Origin: Clostridiales bacterium
GTDB lineage: Bacteria > Bacillota > Clostridia > Christensenellales > Aristaeellaceae
Assembly (NCBI GenBank): GCA_015056145.1
Contig: SVGY01000003.1
Span: 124,001-188,000 of the forward strand
Direction: 5' to 3'
DNA: 64,000 nucleotides
The notes beneath the pieces were generated by a model that did no database searches, was not told the DNA's origin, and saw only the letters and a program-made list of their open reading frames with translations. The position numbers and the translations under genes were made by a program. Below, piece by piece: positions 62,214 through 64,000 of this stretch. Numbering within the stretch: the first letter of the stretch is position 1; every line of letters begins with the position of its first letter.

Positions 62214-62405
62214 GCTCCGTTCTCAAAAACATCATATCCGCAGTAATAAAGCGTATCTTTGCGCTGATTCAGACAAAGAATGTGCCGCCAGAATCAAGTT
62301 TTTTCTTCGATGATACTGTGTGACTGGACCCTGCCGCCCTGTCATTGAGAAGTTCAGTCAAGATCTGTTAAAAACGGAACAACAGTCTGCAGGCTGCCGA
62401 TAAAC

Positions 62406-62447
62406 AAAAAGCCACCGTTCCTTTTGCAAGGGATGGTGGCTTTTTGT
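62406..62447. terminator. Bidirectional terminator
   Basis: AGCCACCGTTCCTT and AAGGGATGGTGGCT pair, with A and T runs outside. Confidence 0.8.
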
Positions 62448-62486
62448 TTGTTTCGTTTCGCTCGACTGTCAAAGGAACTAAAGAAA

Positions 62487-62515
62487 AACCGCCAATCTCT
62501 TACGAAATCGGCAGC
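62487..62515 (-). terminator. Terminator left of the tRNA-Arg fragment
   Basis: Minus strand: GCCGATTT and AGATTGGC pair, then GGTTTTTCTTT. It would be the natural terminator of the tRNA-Arg gene. Confidence 0.6.
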
Positions 62516-62522
62516 TCATCCA

Positions 62523-62567
62523 TGGTACGCCCGACTGGATTCGAACCAGCGGCCTTCAGAGTCGGAG
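62523..62567 (-). pseudogene. 3' half of tRNA-Arg(CCG), probable attachment site
   Basis: On the minus strand the sequence runs from the anticodon loop CTCCGAC (anticodon CCG) through TCTGA, the T arm GCTGG-TTCGAAT-CCAGT and acceptor strand CGGGCGT to ACCA. The five bases needed for the other side of the anticodon stem are missing right of 62567. A break at the anticodon loop with the 3' half kept is typical of elements integrating into tRNA genes. Confidence 0.75.
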
Positions 62568-62699
62568 TACCTTTTCACGACAACTTATTCCAATAATCTT
62601 TACACAATCAAGAGACACAAACACAAGGAAAAATATGCATGAATGGTGAGTTTGCTTTCAAACAAACCAGCGTTTTCTTTACACTGGTTTGAATGTAAA

Positions 62700-62765
62700 T
62701 CATTTACACAGATAGTTTTCAGCTATCTTGGACAGCATGGCTTTCATTCCTTCCCGAACCTCCGC
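62700..62765 (-). pseudogene. 3' fragment of a second WYL regulator gene
   Basis: The minus strand encodes AEVREGMKAMLSKIAENYLCK and a stop, homologous to the end of the intact WYL gene (AEVREGMIKMLHSITKNYSLS). The two genes share the block CATTCCTTCCCGAACCTCCGC. Confidence 0.75.
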
Positions 62766-62819
62766 AAATAAAATTGTTTATCAACTTGAACAGTGTTTTG
62801 AATAACGTTGCAACAACAT

Positions 62820-63620
62820 TTATTTGGAATTGCTCGAATTCTTCTTTATATCTTCCGTCAAATACTCCAGTGTTTGTCTGTTGTTACTTACAACCCAACC
62901 ATACCCTAAATAGTCATGATAGTTATATTGTTTCTGTTGACGAAATGCAGCCAAATTGAACGTTCTAACAAATGATTCTGTATCAAGTAAAAGAATTTTT
63001 CTTATGTCGTTATTTTGCATGTGATGGATTGCTTCGTTTGACAACAAAATAAACGCATAATTTGGGGTGGCAGGAAAAACAAGCGCATCTTTCTTCCATA
63101 ATTGAACAGAATAAAAGGCGCACATAGGTAAAACGAAAGAGATGTCGGAACGGTTTTCTGCAAGAACGACAGAATATCCATCGAAAACTTTATGGTGTTC
63201 GTTTGACATAATCTCCCTAACAGAAAAATCAGGTTTTTCTTCGTCTTTGATAGGAAACAGATGTAAATAAAGAGAATTCTTTTTTATCATATCATACATG
63301 TAAGGCCCTCTTGCGGCAAGTAAGGCAAAAAAAGATTTGACATCCTTTTCAAAAGACTCAGGAAGCTCATAGACAGATGACCCAAAATCAATTTGAACTA
63401 TTTCAGCCAACCGTTTTGCAAAAGGTGTTTCTGAAAGTATGTTCATCAATTTTTCCGTTTCGTTTGAATAGTACCCTTTCTTTGTGTTCATTGTTCGTGC
63501 ACGCCCAAGAGAAATCCGCAGGGTTTTTACATTCAATTGATGCAGAGAATTCTTTGCATCAGTGAAATATTCCAGGATAAAGCGTGGTATTTGTATGTGC
63601 GAGTTAATAGTTCGTTCCAT
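62820..63620 (-). CDS. DUF4238-like protein
   Basis: 266 residues. SHIQIPRFILEYFTDAKNSL, MNTKKGYYSNETEKLMN and SETPFAKRLAEI match the layout of DUF4238 proteins, which are common in mobile and defence loci, though their activity is unsettled. It is more AT-rich than the host genes. It follows the WYL gene by ten bases; RBS AAGGGGAAGAAC. No enzymatic motif seen. Confidence 0.65.
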   Translation of the reverse strand: MERTINSHIQIPRFILEYFTDAKNSLHQLNVKTLRISLGRARTMNTKKGYYSNETEKLMNILSETPFAKRLAEIVQIDFGSSVYELPESFEKDVKSFFALLAARGPYMYDMIKKNSLYLHLFPIKDEEKPDFSVREIMSNEHHKVFDGYSVVLAENRSDISFVLPMCAFYSVQLWKKDALVFPATPNYAFILLSNEAIHHMQNNDIRKILLLDTESFVRTFNLAAFRQQKQYNYHDYLGYGWVVSNNRQTLEYLTEDIKKNSSNSK

Positions 63621-63630
63621 GTTCTTCCCC

Positions 63631-63999
63631 TTACGACAATGAATAGTTTTTTGTTATAGAATGTAGCATTTTTATCATTCCTTCCCGAACCTCCGCCGGT
63701 TCCAGAATCTCCACCTTGTCCCCCAAACCAAACAGCCATCCATAAAACTGAGGGCTGACGGCCACAGGCACTTCCATTTGAAAATGGTTCTCATCGTGCT
63801 TTTTGACTCTGACATCATAGCCAAAACGGTCGTAGGCAACGTTCAGGAAATTGTTTTCAAATAGAAGAACAACATTCTGCGGTGTGCCTGCATACATGGA
63901 GAACGTGTATTGCGTGTAGGTGGAAAGGTCAACCCCCTCAAAAATTCCCTGTCCTTGCCGAGGCTCGTTTGTGCTCCTGACGCTGTCCATTTTGTCAAC
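63631..63999 (-). CDS. WYL-domain transcriptional regulator, C-terminal part
   Basis: The gene continues past the right edge; codons before ATG 63990 read V-D-K, so that ATG is internal. The visible 122 residues end a WYL core (VDKMDSVRSTNEPR) and contain a WCX tail (QFYGWLFGLGDKVEILEPAE...). WYL regulators often control defence operons. It is immediately upstream of the DUF4238-like gene. Confidence 0.88.
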   Translation of the reverse strand, partial: VDKMDSVRSTNEPRQGQGIFEGVDLSTYTQYTFSMYAGTPQNVVLLFENNFLNVAYDRFGYDVRVKKHDENHFQMEVPVAVSPQFYGWLFGLGDKVEILEPAEVREGMIKMLHSITKNYSLS

Positions 64000-64000
64000 C

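Larger units (their letters stand above)
62214..62819. other. Island border region without intact genes
   Basis: It holds a terminator (62406-62447), a second terminator-like hairpin (62487-62515), the tRNA-Arg fragment and a WYL 3' fragment. The stretch right of 62568 is visibly more AT-rich than the rest of the window. Confidence 0.6.
62568..64000. mobile_element. Left end of a putative integrated island (partial)
   Basis: Begins at the tRNA-Arg scar and carries WYL and DUF4238-like genes, AT-richer sequence and remnants of similar genes. No integrase is visible; it would be right of the window, as would the complete tRNA-Arg. Confidence 0.45.

Overview
The window looks like a chromosomal contig from a gut-type, Gram-positive anaerobe of the Bacillota (class Clostridia; Christensenellales-like is a guess). 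Base composition is moderately GC-rich. Genes have strong AGGAGG-type ribosome sites and TTGACA-17-TATACT promoters. There are sortase-anchored Cna-B/SpaA-type adhesins, a fermentative AdhE, a choloylglycine-hydrolase-family enzyme, a clostripain-family protease and many small secreted proteins. No outer-membrane genes were seen.

Layout. 1-1415: 5' part of adhE (minus), with a possible Rex-type operator. 2247-7448: giant vWA surface protein with a Cys/His-rich insertion, four near-identical 474-bp repeats and a PPTGD sorting signal. 7535-11734: choloylglycine hydrolase-like enzyme, a transposon- or REP-like intergenic element, secreted repeat protein, sugar isomerase/epimerase, and a small secreted basic protein opposite an XRE regulator. 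11861-17580: Zn-ribbon membrane protein, tRNA-Pro, then ychF, ATP-grasp and C11 protease. 17765-32199: a compact one-direction siphovirus-like morphogenesis and lysis cluster with no integrase, repressor or replication genes and a truncated small terminase. 32258-45246: uppP, an MBL-fold protein, a Cys-rich orphan, a large SdrD-B surface protein, DUF362 ferredoxin, uridine kinase, a GH63-like glycosidase, a secreted SH3/propeller protein, a MazG-like protein and an XRE membrane regulator.

45422-56409 is a three-gene surface operon: a secreted Ig/SH3 protein, a 3.1-kresidue adhesin with fifteen 106-residue Cna-B repeats and an IPQTG signal, and its own overlapping sortase. 56702-60578 is a sugar operon: GH1 glycosidase, mannose-6-phosphate isomerase, ribulose/allulose-phosphate epimerase and ROK kinase, which together suggest glycoside hydrolysis feeding hexose-6-phosphate interconversion. 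60774-61415 is an HD-GYP phosphodiesterase.

From about 61.5 kb to the right edge the sequence becomes patchy and more AT-rich: fragments of WYL-regulator genes, a 3'-half tRNA-Arg(CCG) that looks like an attachment site, and then a DUF4238-like gene behind an intact WYL regulator that runs off the window. This is probably the left end of an integrated island.

Most notable points: the gene-transfer-agent-like phage cluster; a likely -1 frameshift in its tail chaperone; the tRNA-Arg attachment scar with the WYL/DUF4238 pair; the CxxxxHxHxxxxC repeats inserted in a vWA domain; and a recent three-repeat block duplication in the giant adhesin. No CRISPR array and no rRNA genes were seen.
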